From: JAWXBG01 sp044375415
Lineage (GTDB): Bacteria; Bacteroidota; Bacteroidia; Flavobacteriales_D; Sanyastnellaceae
Direction of reading: 5' to 3'
Assembly: GCA_044375415.1 (NCBI GenBank)
Contig: JBILMS010000169.1
Location: 1 to 13,975 of the forward strand
Length of the DNA: 13,975 bases
A model generated the notes under the pieces. That model did no database searches, was not told the origin of the DNA, and saw only the letters and a program-made list of their open reading frames with translations. Made by a program: the position numbers and the translations under genes. This document shows positions 1 to 12,000 of the stretch, piece after piece (within the stretch, counting starts at the first letter, position 1; each line of letters begins with the position of its first letter).

Positions 1-3000
1 CTACGGTTATTGCAGATCAGCCTAATACCGGGAACGGCTCGTACATTCAATTTGGCTCTGTGGCAACAATAAATTTGAATGACAACATTACCGTATCCAA
101 TACTTCGGGTACAGGATCATGGATTGGTTTTACAACTTCAGGTGGAACAACAACACTCGCGGCCGGCAAAACAATTTCTATTGGCGCCGCTGGTTTTACC
201 AATGGATCTTTATTGTTGAGACGATTTGTTCAATTGGGAACTACGCCAACAAACTTGACCATGACAGTTATAGGAAACTTGACGATTGGCCCGAACTCAA
301 TTTTTGGAGGAGACTTCACCAGTTCAAGTCCTTCGATATTGCTCAATGGTGGAACTTTCAATGGTCTATCGAGTTTTACAAAGACAGGCAACAACACAGA
401 TCAATCTTCAGGTGGAAATATCTTTAATGCAAACTGTAATATCATTAATACCGGTGGCAATTATATCATGTTGGGTAATGGTTTGCCTGATATTTGGAAT
501 GCCGATGTGGTATTTACAAATTCAGGCACAGAAAGAATATTGCCTGCTCATGCTTCTGCAGGAAATCAGTTCAATGGTAACATTGAAGTAAACAGTACAG
601 GTGGCTCAATAGGAATACATTTTTGCGCAGGCAGCAGTTCTGCGAGTGCAACACTTGCCGCAACCAAAACAATCGCCATCGGAGGAATTGGTTTTCAAAG
701 TGGTTATCTCATTTTGCCAAGATTTACGCAACTTGGTTCTGCTCCAATTACATTAAATATGTCTGCAGGATCGAATTACCTTCAATTTGGCCCGACAAGT
801 AGCATTGGTGGTAATGTGGTTGTGAACTCTCCGCGAATACTTCTTAACGGATGTTTCTTTGGTGGAACAACTGATTTCACCAAAACGGGCGCGGTCGGTG
901 ACAACAGCGATGGTGGAAATACGTTTACCGGTGCATCGATTTTTAATCACAATGGAACCGGAAATTTTTTACTAGGAAACATTACATCTGACACATGGTT
1001 GTCGACAGCAACATTCAACAACAACTCCAATGGAATTATTTATGTCGCACATGGCCATGCCGGTGCGACAACTGTGTTTAACGGACTTGTTACATTGAAT
1101 AACCTATCGGCAGGATCAGGTAATCCCGGAATTCGTGTAGCAGAAGGAAGTTCAACAGTGGGTGTAATATTTAATCAGGATGTGGTCGTAAATAACGCTG
1201 GAACCGGAAATAGCAACTTTATTTCATTTCTGGGCGGAGGCGGCGCGAATACTGTTACATTCAACTCTAAAGTATTTTTAAATCAAAGCAATACAGGTAC
1301 GAGTGCTATTACTCAGATGGGTAATGCTGGAACTCTGCAGTTTAACGATGATATCACCGTAGGAAATTCCTCCGGCACCAACTCATACATTGGCTTTTCG
1401 ATTAGTGCAGGTACTTCTACGCTGGCAGCAGGAAAAACAATCACCATCGGACCTCTTGGCTTCGGCAACGGTAATTTATTCTTAAGACGTTTCAATCAAT
1501 TGGGCGGAACTTCTCAAAGTTTAACCTTGACAGGCAATGCAGCAATAACATTCGGCCCGGCGGCCAGCTTTACAGGTAATGTCGTTTCAGTCAGTCCATC
1601 TCTCTTTTTTAATGGATCAGTATTCAACGGTACTACCAACTTCACAAAGAATGGTTCTGCAAACAACAATTCGGCAGGAAATAACAACTTCATAGGAAGC
1701 TCGGTAATTTCGAATACTGCAGGGGGGGCATTTCTTTTTGGAAATGGCTCTTCGGATAACTGGCAATCAGATGTCACCTTCAATAACACTGATACAGGTA
1801 TTTTGTATGTTGCACATAATCACAATGGGTCTACAACCAACTTCAATGGATTGGTGACCATAAATGTTACTTCTTCAGGTACTATTGCATCGGGAGTTAG
1901 ATTTGCCGAAGCTTCAAGCTCAGGTATTATCAATTTTAACGCACCGGTTGTTGTAAATAACGCCGGTACAGGAAGTGCGAACTTTGTAGGGTTTGCTAAT
2001 AGCACTGCAGGTAATACAATTAATTTTAATTCCACGCTCACAATAAATCAAACAAACACCGGCACATCTGCTGTTACTTTGGTTGGAAGCAATTCCTCGA
2101 TTTTTTTAAATGACAATGTGGTTGTAAATAATTTGTCAGGACCGAGTTCCTACATCGGTTTTTCTATGAATGGCATAGGCACTGCTCTTGCAGCTGGTAA
2201 AACAATATCAGTAGGTTCTCTTGGGTTTACAAATGGTGTCTTATACCTGAGAAGATTTACTCAAAATGGCACTACAGGTCAGAATCTTACATTAAGCGGT
2301 AATGCATTAATAGCAGTTCAGGCAAATAGTTCGTTTGCCGGAAATTTATGGTTTTCAGCTCCGCAGGTAATCGTTGAAGGAAGCACATTTGCGGGAACCT
2401 CCCGATTTATTAAAACGGGCGGAACAAATAACTACTCTGCCGGAGGTAACACATTTAATGGCCCAACTAATTTCATCAATACTTCAATTGCAGAATTTGG
2501 ATTAGCAAACGGAATTCCGGATGACTTCAATAGCCTTGCACGTTTCGTACAACGTGGAACAGGTGCCATGAGACCAATTCATAATGCGAGCTCAACATTT
2601 AGTGGAAACATAGCAACAGATAGTTGCACTACAGCAATCAATTTCTGTACAGCAGGTAGTGGTTTTATGATAATTGATGGCAATATTGGCCAGGAATTCT
2701 CAGGAGACGTCGCATTTGCTCCGACAGTAAACAGACTTATTATGAACAATGCTCCGGGTGGATCATTGACTTTGAATGTTCCCGTTAATAATGGTATTTC
2801 AACCACATTTACAAGCGGGTATATCAACACCTCAGGTACTAATTTTTATGGATTTAATAGTGGAGCAACCTATTCCGGCGCATCTACGGGATCACATATT
2901 TCAGGAACAGCCAGAAGATTGGGAACTGGTGTATTTGTTTTTCCTGTAGGTAATGGATTGGTGTACGAACCTGTTACAGCTAATCTATCTGTAAATGCCG

Positions 3001-6000
3001 GAGGTTTACTTGCAAGATATTTCGCAGCCGACGCCGGTCCTGCAACTTTTAGCGGAGGAGTTGCATCTCCCCCTAACCTAACTTTTTATAACCCACTAGA
3101 GCATTGGGACATAAGACCTGTTACTGCTGCCACAGGAACTGTAACGGTCAACTGGAACGGGGTAAATGACACAGGAGTTTCTAACCTAAGCGAGGCCCGC
3201 GTTGGTAACAAGATAGCAACAAATTGGCGCAATGAGGGGGGCATAATTACAGGAACAGTATCCTTAGGAACGGTAACTAGTTTGACAATTAGTTCGTGGG
3301 GGTTATTTGCTCTTGGAAGCACTTGTCCGAGTACTTTAACAATTTCATGTCCTGCAGGTGTAACGGTCAACGCAACTCCTGGATCATGCTCTGCAAATAT
3401 TACTTTGGCACTTGCTACAGCTTCTGATGCTTGCGCACCTACTACAATTACCAATAGTTTTAATTCTGGAGGTGCAAATGCTTCAGGAGTATATCCGGTA
3501 GGAATTACTGATGTTGTTTTCACAGCTACATCAGCAACGGGAATAACTACAACTTGCACAACAACGGTTAACGTTCTTGACATAACAGCTCCGACAATTA
3601 CATGTGCCAACGTATCTGCGAATCTTACTGCTGCATCTTGTACAGCGAATTTAACAGTGCCGACGCCGACTGTCACAGACAATTGCACAACCGCTGGAAA
3701 TTCACTCACATTTAATGGAGGAACTGAAAATGTAAATATTCCTAGCACACCTCAACTTGAACTAACTGGTGATATCACGATTGAAGCTTGGTTCAGGATA
3801 ACTTCACTTGCGACAGATTGGGTAAGGATAGCTGGTAAAGGAAATTCGACGAATAGAAACTACGGACTTTGGTACAATACAAATGCAAACGCTCTTCTAT
3901 TCCAAGTATATACGTCAGGTGGAGGTGCCAATAGTCAAGCCACATTTGTTCCTGCGCTTAATACATGGTACCATGCAGTAGGTGTTAAAGTCGGAAATAC
4001 CTATAACTTATATCTGAATGGTGTCCAAGTAGCAACGACTTCCATCGCAGGCACTCCACTTACAAGCGCTGATCCCCTCACTATTGGTGGTGCATCTTTT
4101 CATGCGCGACATTTAGGTCAGATTGATAATGTGAGGTTATGGAATACTGCGCTGACCGCTTCTCAAGTGAGTTGCTCATATAACGGATACATTTCTGCCT
4201 CATCGTCCAACCTTATAGCAAATTATAACATGGAGGCCACTGTTGGAACTACCAACTTAGCTGACCAAAGTGGGAATGGAAATCAAGGAACTCTTTCCGG
4301 CGGTATGAATAGTTTATCCTGGTCATTATTAAATGCACCTGTCGGTGGAATTTTTCTGAGTAATAACTTCAACTCAACTTGCAATGCCAGTGGAATTTTT
4401 CCTGTTGGAACTACCTCTGTTGTATGGACCGCAACTGACCTATCCGGTAACAGCTCAACCTGCACGCAGACTGTGACCGTGGTGGATAATATTCTACCGA
4501 CCCTTACGTGTCCTGCCAACATAACGAACACAGTCACTGCCGGTGCCTGCTCCAGAAGTGTCGCTACACCAAATCCGGTTTATTCTGACAACTGTGGGGT
4601 AACTACTTTAACCTGGACCATGACCGGAGCTACTGTAGCAACCTCTTCACCTACAAACATAAACACAGTGGGTACACAAAGTTTCAATCCCGGTGTAACC
4701 ACCATAACCTACACAGCAACTGATCCAAGTGGTAATACTTCCACTTGTTCATTTACTGTTACTATAACAGATAATCTTAATCCAACTATCACTTGTCCCA
4801 CAAACATTTCACAACCCACATCAGCGGGTGCCTGCAACGCAATTGTTACAACAGTTTCTCCCGTAACTGCTGACAACTGCTCCGTAAGTATATTGAGATG
4901 GGTGTTGTCAGGTGCTACTGTGGCTTCTTCACCATTGACAGGAATAAACAACCTAGGAACTTATCTCTTCAATGCAGGTGTAACAACAGTAACCTATACT
5001 GCATTGGATCCTTCAGGAAATCAATCAAGCTGTTCATTTAATGTAACGGTGATTGATAGCACGGTACCCACAATTAGCTGTCCTGCCAACATTACCGCTA
5101 GTACCGGTGTGTCCGGTTGTAATGGAAGCGTGAATACCACCGCACCTATTTACAATGACAATTGCTCAGTGGTGAAACTTACGTGGATTATGTCAGGCGC
5201 TACCAATGCACTATCACCTCTTAGCGGAATTAATCCAATAGGTACGTATACCTTTAATGTCGGAATTACAACCATTACTTATTATGCTGAAGACGCAGCA
5301 GGTAATTCTGCAAATTGCAGCTTTACCGTTACAATATCTGATTTAACATTACCAACTATTGTTTGTGCCGGAAATATTTCAGGTACAACTGTAGGCCTTG
5401 GATGCTCAGTTTCATTAGTTACAACCAATCCAACTATAGCTGATAATTGTGCCGTAACAAGATTGACTTGGGCTATGACCGGCGCTACGGTTGCTAGTTC
5501 ACCGGCAACTGGTATCAATAACATAGGTACTTATACATTTAATGTTGGTGTTACAACAGTTGTCTATACTGTTCGTGATGCGGCTAACAACATTGCGACT
5601 TGCACATTCACGGTAACAATAACTGATACACTACCTCCAACAATTACTTGCCCTGCTAACGTTACAGCTTCAGCATCACCAGGAACTTGCGAAGCAACGC
5701 TCACATTAAGCAATCCGGTTATTTCGGACAATTGTTCGTTTAATAGATTAACCTGGGTAATGACAGGTGCAGTTGAAGATAACTCACCAAGCACCGGTAT
5801 CAATTATGTTGGTACTTACATTTTTGTTCAAGGAACAACCACAATAACCTACACTTTAAGAGATGCTTCTGACAACACCAGTACTTGTTCATTTGATGTA
5901 ATAATTACTGATAATGTTGCGCCAACTATTATTTGTCCGGCTACAGTTACAACAACTTTAAATCCTAGTGACTGTTTTGCATCTGGCGTCTTCTTGGGAA

Positions 6001-9000
6001 TTCCTACGGTGGATGACAACTGTTCAGTTGCCGATATTACTAATAACGCACCTGCAAATTTTTTATTGGGTGCTACGCAAGTTACTTGGACAGTATTTGA
6101 TGATGCCGGCTTATCTGCTACATGCGCTCAAACAGTTATTGTAACTGATAATGTAGCTCCACTAATTAGCTGTGGCTCTAATATTACAACCGTTACAGAC
6201 CCTAATGTGTGCACGGACTTAGTAACAGTTCCTGTACCAACAGTTTCAGATATATGCAGTGGTTCAAATGCACTGTCGTTTGACGGAATAAATGATTTTG
6301 TTAATTTGGGAAGTAATGTGCTTTCAACTGCAACCAACTTTACTTATGAAGCATGGGTTTATGTGAGGACACATAAAAACTGGGCTCGTATTTTAGATAT
6401 GGGTAATGGTCCCGGAATAAGCATGTACTTGTCTACAAGTAATGCATTAACAGGAATTCCTCGTTTTGCAATCAATATCGGAGGTGGTGAACAGCAGTTG
6501 AATGCGACTAGCGCACTTCCTACAAATACATGGAAACACATTGCAGTCACTTTAAGTGGAACAACTGCAACACTTTATATTGATGGAATTCAGGCAGCAC
6601 AAAATACTTCGTTTAATTTGACTCCTGCTTCACTCGGTGCCACATCGAACAATAGAATTGGAAGATCACAAACAGCTTCACACGGTTATTTTGATGGTGT
6701 GATGGATGAAGTTAGATTCTGGAATGTTGCGCGCACACAAGCTCAAATTCAACAGGGTATGAGTGTTTCAATGGCAAGCAACGAGTCAGGGCTTGTTCGA
6801 TATTTCAAAATGAATCAAGGTGTTGGTGGTGGAAATAATGTTGGTTTGACAAATATGCTTGCCACAACAGGAAATAATGCAACTCTAACAAGCTTCTCAT
6901 TGACCGGCAATACATCAAACTATGTGGTTGCAAATAATGCCGGAAACAATGGAGTTACTTATGTAAATAATTTCAACAATACTTCAAATGCTAGTGGTAC
7001 CTATCCAACAGGAACAACAACTGTTGTGTGGACTGCAACCGATGCATCAGGAAATACTTCTACCTGTTCACAAACAGTTACTGTCACCGACGTTCAGTTA
7101 CCAACGATCACCTGCCCGGCTAACATAGCTGCAAATACGGGTGCCGGAACTTGCACTGCTTCTGTGGTGACTCCTAATCCAACTACTGCTGACAACTGTT
7201 CTGTAACGGTGTTGACATGGGCTATGACCGGCGCTACTACTGGTGCTTCTGCAGCCACAGGTATCAACAACCTGGGCACTCAGACTTTCAACCTTGGTGT
7301 TACTACTGTAACTTATACCGTGACGGATGGAAGTGGAAACACTGCTACTTGTTCTTTCACGGTAACTATCACTGACAACATCAATCCATCAATTACTTGT
7401 CCTGCAAACGTGAGTATAAATGCAGGGATAGGGTTGTGCACTGCCTCAGTTGTTACAACCAATCCAACAACAGCGGACAACTGCACAGTAACTAGTTTGA
7501 CCTGGACAATGACAGGTGCAACAACATTGTCGTCTCCTATAACCGGGATCAACAATGTAGGCACTCAAACATTCAATTATGGCATCACTAATGTGAATTA
7601 CATTGTTTCGGATGCTGCAGGAAATACTTCCAGTTGTTCGTTCACGGTAACTGTGAACAATGTTGTTCCAACCTTCGACTTCAATATTACAGCAACACAA
7701 GTTGCCAGTGCTTGCAGGCTCGCATTGGAGGAAGTAGTCTGGAGGACAAGCGACTTATCGAACACAACGGCTGCGGGAAATGATCTTGTCAAAGTATCTT
7801 CCGATGGCAACTGGAATGGCGGCGCAGCATCCATCAATACAATTGGTAACAATGGCTATTTTGAATTCAAGGCCACGGAAACGACATCTAACAGGATGGC
7901 TGGATTGAGCACCACCAATACCAACTCAAACTTTAACACCATTCAATACGCTTACCACCTCCTAGCCGGTGGCGGAATACAGATTTATGAATCCGGTAAC
8001 TTAAGAGGAAGTTTTGGAAGCTATGTCGCGAATGATGTTTTCAGAATTAGTGTTGAATCGAACGTAGTTAAGTATTTCAAAAATGGCACCTTGCAATACA
8101 TCAGTGCTGTTTCTCCTACGTTGCCAATGCTGGTAGATGTCTCCATCAACAATGTTGGCGGAACAATAACCGATGCAGTAGTTGCCAATCTAAATACAGG
8201 AACTTTTGTTGCAGCGGCGATCAATGCCGGTATTGCACCATCCTACCAATGGCAACTGAATGGGAGCAATGTAGGTACCAATAACAATACGTACACTAAC
8301 AACTCACTCGCGCTGAATGATGTTATTCGTTGCATTCTTACGCCGGATCTTCCATATTGCTTTACCTCAACATATACATCTAATCCAATAACAATTCTAG
8401 ATGTTACTTCACCAACTGCAATTAATTTTTATATTCAGGGAACTATAGCGGCATCAGGTTGCAATGTCGCTGAAGAAGAAGTGGTGTGGAATGTTTCAAG
8501 CTTGCAAAATCTTCAAGCAACAAACAATGATCTGAATAAAATTCAATCCAACGGTAACTGGGATGGTGGTGCTGCTTCATGGAATACCGTTAGTAACAAT
8601 GGTTATTTCGAATTTACAGCTACAGAAACCACGACCAGCAGAATGGCGGGTTTGAGCACAACAAATACAAACTCCAATTTTAATACTATTCAATATGCAT
8701 TCCACCTGCAAGCCGGAGTTGGACTTCAAATCTATGAGTCAGGTAACCTGCGCGGAACATTTGGAACATATTCCTCTGGTGATGAATTCCGCATTGGTGT
8801 AGAGTCGAACGTAGTTAAATACTATCAAAACGGAATACTATTATACATAAGTGCTGTGGCACCAACACTACCTATGTTGGTGGATGTGTCTATCAACAAT
8901 GTTGGCGGGACTATTACAAACGCCCTAGTTGCCAATCTAAATTCAGGCATATTCACGGCTACAGTTACAAATGCCGGAACCGCGCCGTCCTATCAGTGGC

Positions 9001-12000
9001 AGGTAAATGGCAGCAACGTTGGAACGAATAGCAACACATATATTAACAATGCACTTTCGAATAATGATGTAGTTACGTGTTTGCTTACACCGGATATTAT
9101 CGGTTGTTCTTCAAGCGCCTACACTTCTAACCCGATAACCAATCTATCCGTTTCGAGTCCTGGCGGAATCACTTTTTATATTCAAGGAACTGTAGCAACT
9201 TCTGGTTGCAATGCTGCTGAAGAGGAGGTAGTGTGGAATGTTTCAAGCCTTCAAAATCTTCAAGCAACAAACAATGATCTGAATAAAATTCAATCCAATG
9301 GTAACTGGGATGGCGGTGCTGCTTCATTGAATACCGTTAGCAATAACGGATATTTTGAATTTACAGCAACTGAAACTTCCACCAGCAGAATGGCGGGTTT
9401 GAGTACAACAAACGCAAACTCCAATTTCAATACTATTCAATATGCATTCCACCTGCAAGCTGGAGGTGGAGTTCAAATCTATGAGTCAGGCAACCTGCGC
9501 GGAACATTTGGAACATATGCATCGAATGACCAGTTCCGAATCAGCGTCGAATCGAATGTTGTTAAATATTATAAGAATGGGGTATTGCAATATATTAGTG
9601 CCATAACACCAACTTTACCAATGTTAGTAGACGTTTCCATCAACAACGTTGGTGGAACAATTACAGATGCGTTGGTTGCCAATCTAAATACCGGAACATT
9701 TGTGGCTACAGTTTCAAATGCAGGAACCGCGCCCCTCTATCAGTGGCAGGTAAATGGCAGCAACGTTGGAACAAATAGCAGTACATACACTAACAATGCA
9801 CTTTCAAATAATGATGTTGTTACGTGTTTACTTACTCCTAACATTAACGGTTGCGCCGGAAGTGTGTATGCATCGAATGCAATAACCAACGTACTCATTC
9901 CGAGTCCGGGTGGTTTGACATTCTATGTAACTGGCTCAGTAAGCAGTTCCGCCTGTAACTCAGCCGTAGAAGAAGTTGAGTGGAATGTCGGTAGTTTGAA
10001 TAATTTGCAAGCAATATCCAACAACCTGAATAAGGTTCAATCCAATGGCAATTGGGATGGTGGCGCTGCTTCATGGAATACCGTTAGCAATAACGGATAT
10101 TTTGAATTTACAGCAACTGAAACCTCAACCAGCAGAATGGCGGGTTTGAGCACAACAAATACAAACTCCAATTTCAATACTATTCAATATGCATTCCACC
10201 TGCAAGCTGGAGGTGGAGTTCAAATCTATGAGTCAGGCAACCTGCGCGGAACATTTGGAACATATGCAGCGAGTGACCAGTTCCGAATCAGTGTCGAATC
10301 GAATGTTGTTAAATATTATAAGAATGGAGTATTGCAATATATCAGTGCCATAGCTCCATCCTTGCCAATGCTAGTAGACGTTTCTATCAACAACGTTGGT
10401 GGAACCATAACTGACGCTTTGGTCTCTAATCTCAACACGGGAACTTTCATAGCAACAGCCACTAACGCAGGAACGACACCAACTTATCAATGGCAGGTCA
10501 ACGGGAGCAATGTTGGAACAAATAGCAGCACATATACAAACACGTCATTAGCCAACAATGATGTAATAACATGCCTTCTCACACCAGATTTGCAGGGTTG
10601 TGCAACAAGCGCGTACACTTCTAACACAGTCACAAATATTACGCAAACCAATCCTGGTGCTATCACATACTATATTCAGGGAACAGCTGCGGTATCTGCT
10701 TGCAACATCGCAGAAGAAGAAGTGGTATGGAATATCGGAAGTTTGTTTAATGTTCAGGCAGATACAAATAGCCTTGTCAAAATTCAATCAAACGGTAACT
10801 GGGATGGTGGCGCGGCATCATGGAATACAGTCAGTAATAACGGATACTTCGAGTTCATCGCTTCTGAAACTACAACCAGCAGAATGGCTGGTTTGAGCAC
10901 AACCAATGTTAACTCCAACTTTAACACCATTCAATTTGCCTTCCATCTTCAGGCTGGCGGAGGACTGCAGATCTATGAATCTGGAAACCTTCGTGGCACT
11001 TTTGGAACTTATGCTACCGACGATGAATTGCGGATCAGCGTCGAATCAAATGTGGTTAAATATTATAAAAATGGTGGCTTACTATACATTAGTCTCGTTA
11101 CGCCATCACTTCCGTTATTGGTCGATGTATCAATCAATAACGTTGGCGGAACTATTATACAGGCGGTTACAGGAAATCTCAATACAGGAACTTTTGTTGC
11201 GACTGCAACAAACGTAGGAGCATCTCCAACATATCAATGGCAGGTTAATGGCATTAATGTTGGAACAAATAGCAATACATATTCGAATGCTGCACTTTCC
11301 TTTTATGATATTGTAACATGCTTATTGACTCCAGATCTTCCCGGATGTAATGCCAGCGCTTATGTATCCAATTCTATTACCAACTTGCCGAGCAGCCTCA
11401 CATTTTATATTCAAGGCACAACCGCTCTTGCAGGATGTCAGGCAGCAGAGGAAGAAGTAGTTTGGAATATTTCAAGCCTTTCTAACGTTCAGGCAACAAC
11501 CAATAATCTGATTAAGATACAATCAAATGGTAACTGGAATGGAGGTGCTGAATCATGGAATACAGTGAGTAACAATGGTTACTTCCAGTTTATTGCTTCG
11601 GAAACAAACAGAAGCAGAATGGCCGGTCTAAGCAACACCAATACCAACAGCAATTTCAATACAATTCAGTATGCTTTCCATCTTCAGTCCGGAGGTGGTT
11701 TGCAGATTTATGAATCAGGCAATCTGAGGGGAACATTTGGCAGTTATTCAACGAATGATATTTTGCGTATCAGTATTGAATCAAATGTAGTTAAGTACTA
11801 CAAAAATGGCACTCTCTTGTATATCAGTGCGGTCGCACCTACATTACCCTTGCTCGTTGACGTATCCATCAACAATGTGGGTGGTACTATTACAGATGCA
11901 GTCATAGCGAATATTAACGCAGGTTCATTTTTTGCAACGGCAACCAATGCCGGTTCAAATCCAATATATCAATGGCAGGTTAATGGAATCAATGTTGGAG

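Larger units (their letters stand above)
24..2606 (+). repeat. Region A: four ~255-residue solenoid-like repeats
   Basis: Four diverged copies are aligned by two anchors. The first is 'LAAGKTI' or 'LAATKTI' at residues 52, 218, 474 and 729. The second is the Lys of 'F(T/I)K(T/N)G' at 127, 294, 549 and 804. Anchor-to-anchor distance inside each copy is 75-76 residues. Copy-to-copy spacing is 166, 256 and 255 residues. Each copy reads: NTG start, 'YIGF', LAAGKTI, a Leu-rich strand with 'RRF.Q.G', 'FTKTG', 'GN.F', a 'GNG..D.W' loop, and 'AH..AG'. Finer rungs of about 30 residues start with 'FN..V..NN', which suggests a beta-helix or stacked beta-sheet stalk. I do not recognise a named family. 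The fold is inferred from the periodic hydrophobic and Asn/Gly pattern. Confidence 0.8.

Noticed and set aside
119..591. Two overlapping + strand open frames of about 100 codons
   Set aside because: They are in frames 1 and 2 over the frame-3 solenoid repeats and show no domain or sensible composition.
3086..3748. 220-codon open frame on the minus strand
   Set aside because: It lies antisense to the tail module, HYR1 and the start of HYR2, which are clear domains on the + strand. Its Val/Ala/Leu-rich, motif-free product is what Thr/Asn/Gly-rich codons give in reverse.
3699..4337. Possible enzyme (glycoside hydrolase or peptidase) in the LamG-like stretch
   Set aside because: LamG domains share a fold with some glucanases, but no paired catalytic acid motif could be seen and the strand motifs fit a non-catalytic LamG_3.
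7660..7720. Possible gene boundary or chimeric join between HYR11 and the first 249-residue repeat
   Set aside because: The frame continues without a stop, and the join 'NNVVPTFDF' keeps the usual HYR linker form. It is a domain junction, not a gene end.
4283..7852. Series of similar 60-85 codon minus-strand open frames with 'AGQVIVG' and 'TVTVNEQ' themes
   Set aside because: They recur with the HYR period because they are the complement of the HYR repeats. They have no independent start signals or spacing.
10600..11217. Two + strand open frames of about 100 codons
   Set aside because: They are out of frame with units 4 and 5 of the 249-residue array, whose conserved motifs continue without break in frame 3.
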